From Ianthella basta (taxonomy: Eukaryota > Porifera > Demospongiae > Verongiida > Ianthellidae), in contig OZ025868.1 of the NCBI GenBank assembly GCA_964019415.1, positions 13,317,123-13,381,122 on the forward strand: a stretch of DNA of 64,000 nt. Reading direction: 5' to 3'. Position 1 is the stretch's first letter, and every line of letters begins with the position of its first letter. The notes beneath the pieces are model-generated. The model was not told the DNA's origin. It was given only the letters and a program-made list of their open reading frames with translations, and did no database searches. The translations under genes and the position numbers were made by a program. Shown one piece after another: positions 61,251-64,000 of this stretch.

Positions 61251-64000
61251 TTAGGCTGCTTTCCTGGATTCATACTTCACAAACACTCCATGCTTGGGCT
61301 TCAGAGTGGCAGCAGCTCTAACTTCCAAAGGAACCTTCAGTGTAGTACATGGAAAAAAGAGGAATCACAAATCAGTGCTTGAAATGGGCAACTTATGGAG
61401 CTTGTTGGATTGCATGACACACACATCATCCCAACAATATTTATGAAGGACTGGCAATGTTTATGAACACCAGGAAGACAATTGCAATCTGTGATTTATC
61501 ATCGTTCAATAATAATAGTAATGCACTACATATTCCCTATAATACATGTTGTGCACCCACACTGACATACGTGTGGGTGCTAATACCCATCACACAGTTA
61601 CAGGCACTTCACATGATGTTCAATTCAATTACATGCGGCAGCCCCAATATTGCTTTCAAATTGACATGTTTGTATGGCTTCATGTTTCGAATATATTTTA
61701 TCTATATATATAAAGAGGAGTTGAGCAGAACGGTTGTCTGCGAAGTGCTCCCACAAGCAACGGCGAATGGACACCAAACTTCCCCAGATTACGGACGTCA
61801 TACCCGGTCTCGATCTATGGGGGGCGATGTGCACGAAGAAGCCACTGCTGAGGAGTGCACGGCAAACAACCTACAAACGACCATCTGCCATCTTGGATTT
61901 ACAGAGAAAATATACGGTTTTCTGGGCACGCTCATATGCTGCCAATACAAAAAAAGAACCTGTACCGTTGTTCGCAAACTCCTCCCGCGAGCGTCAACAA
62001 ATCGTGACCAAACGTTCCCAGCCATCGTACATTCTCCCCCATCTCAATATATAGTGGTAGACAAGCTAAAATAAGCGGCTGCCGAGGAGCGCACGGCGAA
62101 AACCGATGATGAACCGAACGTCGGCCATCTTGGATCTGTGAAAACGTACAGGACCACCTCAGGCACGTCAAGGACAGGCACACAAAATGGCGTGATAATT
62201 TATGCATACAATGTAATGCGCTTTCTTTCCCCTTGTACAACCTAGCTGAAGCTTTTGCTGTTTTCTTCGAGTGGAACAGTGGCCAAGACGTGAAGCGCGA
62301 CCCTAGGCGAAACAGTCGCTCTGAAAAGTGTACCCGAACTGAAGCCATTATCAATACCAAAACAGACAATATGGCAATCAAATCCTGGACAAATGGGAAT
62401 AAATTTTGCACTCTTTGTGTTACTACATTGTGTTCTCTAATGTGACGTAGGTGCTTCACTGCAGGACTCACCAGCGCCGAGAACGGGTCAAAAGGATACT
62501 GAGTGAAATATACCTCTCTAAAAGCTACCATAGCCTCTACAAACAAGCACCTTGGCCAAAACTCGTGATTCGTAGTGCTAAATAGCGTGATGACTGCGAA
62601 AGGAGCAAGGAACTACTACTTCTTCTCCGTATGTGAGTCGTTTCCGATTCACTTAGCCATTTGCTTGGTGTCCGCCATTTTGAACTAATTAGGACCCTAG
62701 GCCCTAACCTTATATATAACCGTTTCTAGAGTTGAAAAACTTTGCTTGCACAGTTGCCCTTCTAAATGCCTTCAGAACCTGGCCCATGCGTACTTCGCTG
62801 TAGCAAACTACGCACGTAGCTTTTGCCATCACAGAACACTAGCTACTCTCGCGACTGTGGGTTCCTTAGTACATTATGTTTCTGTAAATACTCATTGTAA
62901 ATGCATGTGCTGTGAGCAGTCATGTGACTGTCTGTGCTAGAGATTTCTCTGTGAGGGGAGCAAGTATTTCGAGTTGGGGCGGCAGCCCCACAAGCTTTTT
63001 AACTCAAAATACTTGTCTTCACCAAGTTCCTCATACCAGGAGTAGGTAGGCTACATCACCTCACCTTTGTCTCTGGAGCCAGCACAACCTTGAACTTGCC
63101 TACAGTCTCAATGAGTGCCATCTTTGCCTCCAACAGAGCAAGTTTCATTCCAATGCAGCTTCTTGGACCATAGCCAAAGGGCATGTGAGCACAAGAATGA
63201 TGCTTGGCCTTCTCCTCAGGAGCGAACCTGCAAATAAATATAAGACATATGTATCATGTATACACAATACTATTCAGACCAACAACCAGTTAACCCAATA
63301 AGCTCGAGGGGAAGAGGATGATGTGAGGACAGTTCAGTGCTGTCTCTGAGAATACTGAGGGCTCTTCGTTTGCCAGTTTAAGAACGTATGCAAGCGCATA
63401 TGGACGAAGACATGAAAATGGAGGAAGACAACGAGAATGGTGAGTGTACGCATGCTGTATAGCTTAGAGGTTACTTATATTGCTCCTACCGCAGTAGCAA
63501 TTCGAACAAGAGTCTATAGACTCTTGCTCAAATTGCCTCTGTTCCATAGACTATTACAAATGGTACTTGGGAGAAAGTGAGCAAATATGCACAAAACTGT
63601 AAGGTTGATTGCGGGCGTAGGGCACTACATGGAGACAGGAAAAGCAAGCCAGGTAAGGTCCAACCACTGCTGTAGGTTCTCTGAGAAAGGCAGTTCACTT
63701 GAAGATTTCTAGCAAAAGAAAATGGCACTTAAACTGTGCCAATTTCTATAACGAGTTACGTGTACACATATTCATTACAAGTAAACTCGCCATTCTCGCC
63801 TAAAGTGTTAATCACTACTAGTGTTACACCTGACAATGCAGCCTTCTGCACTGAAGCTAGACTGCATGTGCATGGGGCAGACACTAAGCATGCAAATCAA
63901 ATATGAATACAACAGTTGACTTGGGAAGTGATTTATGGTTCAACGCAACATACAGAATAGTGTAGAGTGACTGCTACTCAATCATACTGACAATGAGTCA
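61251..64000 (-). CDS. cytochrome P450 (CYP3 clan), P450-6, 3' part
   Basis: Exon 13 (61334-61251, stop TAA) and exon 12 (63227-63065) are intact and in phase; exon 11 and the rest must lie beyond the right edge, since the last 40 bases of the window match the intron 11 sequence of the other copies (CTCAATC-T-CTGACAATGA). The haem loop is [10 protein letters not shown]. Exon 12 differs from the other copies at several usually constant places: KHHSCAH for KRHPCAH, GMKLALLEA for GMRFALLEA and IETVGKF for IEIVSKF. It is thus the most diverged readable exon 12 in the window. Intron 12 (1730 bases) holds half of the palindromic element. Confidence 0.8.
61704..62145. mobile_element. half copy of the palindromic element
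   Basis: This matches the right arm of the inner palindrome at 24971-25405 from its very centre (TCTATATATATAAAGAGG) to the outer end (GTCGGCCATCTTGGATC), with both modules in order and only substitutions and small gaps. The mirror arm is absent. A frame of 106 codons (61734-62054) matches the one at 25006-25341. Confidence 0.75.
62160..63050. other. unrecognised part of P450-6 intron 12
   Basis: A moderately GC-rich stretch. On the minus strand an ATG at 62546 opens MFVEAMVAFREVYFTQYPFD and reaches a good donor (GCGCTG/GTGAGT) at about 62471, which could be a first exon of something inserted here, but no partner exon was found. The rest shows nothing. Confidence 0.3.
63497..63536. repeat. 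40-bp near-perfect palindrome
   Basis: GCAATTCGAACAAGAGTCTA is followed directly by its complement with two mismatches. It lies in intron 11 of P450-6. Confidence 0.85.

Noticed and set aside
61932-62546. A 205-codon minus-strand frame starting in P450-6 intron 12
   Set aside because: It runs from unknown sequence straight into the half copy of the palindromic element and has no recognised domain; at most its first 25 codons look like an exon.

Overview
This is a eukaryotic, almost certainly metazoan, window. It is AT-rich, intron-rich and full of repeats. The backbone is a tandem array of cytochrome P450 genes of the CYP3 clan (closest in motif style to CYP3A and thromboxane synthase), all on the minus strand. 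The mix of Ty3 and Ty1/copia retroelements, LINE tails, many small foldback DNA elements and frequent GCTAGC/TGCATG runs would suit a marine invertebrate such as a demosponge. That attribution is inference; nothing here proves the species.

The P450 genes share one 13-exon plan with matching exon lengths and phases. From left to right: P450-1 (14605-23377, exons 2-13 intact, with a choice of first exons); P450-2, a broken 3' fragment (27639-28236) that has lost the haem cysteine; P450-3 (30008-38252), full length but with an in-frame stop in exon 5 and a one-base loss at the exon 8 acceptor; P450-4 (39454-48057) and P450-5 (52549-58426), each intact with 521 predicted residues; and P450-6 (61251 to beyond the right edge), of which exons 12 and 13 are inside the window. 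Further relics are an orphan exon 13 near 51.0 kb, an exon 2 piece near 12.0 kb and an intron 12 piece near 7.7 kb. P450-4 and P450-5 come from a duplication that also copied about 1.3 kb of upstream DNA.

The left 12 kb is mostly dead retroelements: a LINE 3' end, a truncated Ty3/gypsy element on the minus strand with its 5' LTR, and a Ty1/copia element on the plus strand whose 3' LTR is cut by a 724-bp DNA element with 9-bp target duplications. Between them sit first-exon units of the P450 family. Five such units occur in the window, and the pair at 5.9-7.9 kb mirrors the pair at 23.0-28.0 kb.

Introns and spacers carry many non-autonomous DNA elements with visible inverted ends. The most notable are: a 1445-bp element (48129-49573) inserted into the TATA box of P450-4, with a SAP-domain ORF and a decayed THAP-domain gene facing each other; a 2.4-kb nested palindromic element (23681-26104) with a half copy at 61.7 kb; and a tRNA-like sequence held inside a foldback (40131-40503). 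Long (CA)n/(TG)n tracts recur in several introns of the P450 copies. No CRISPR array, rRNA or convincing functional tRNA was found.
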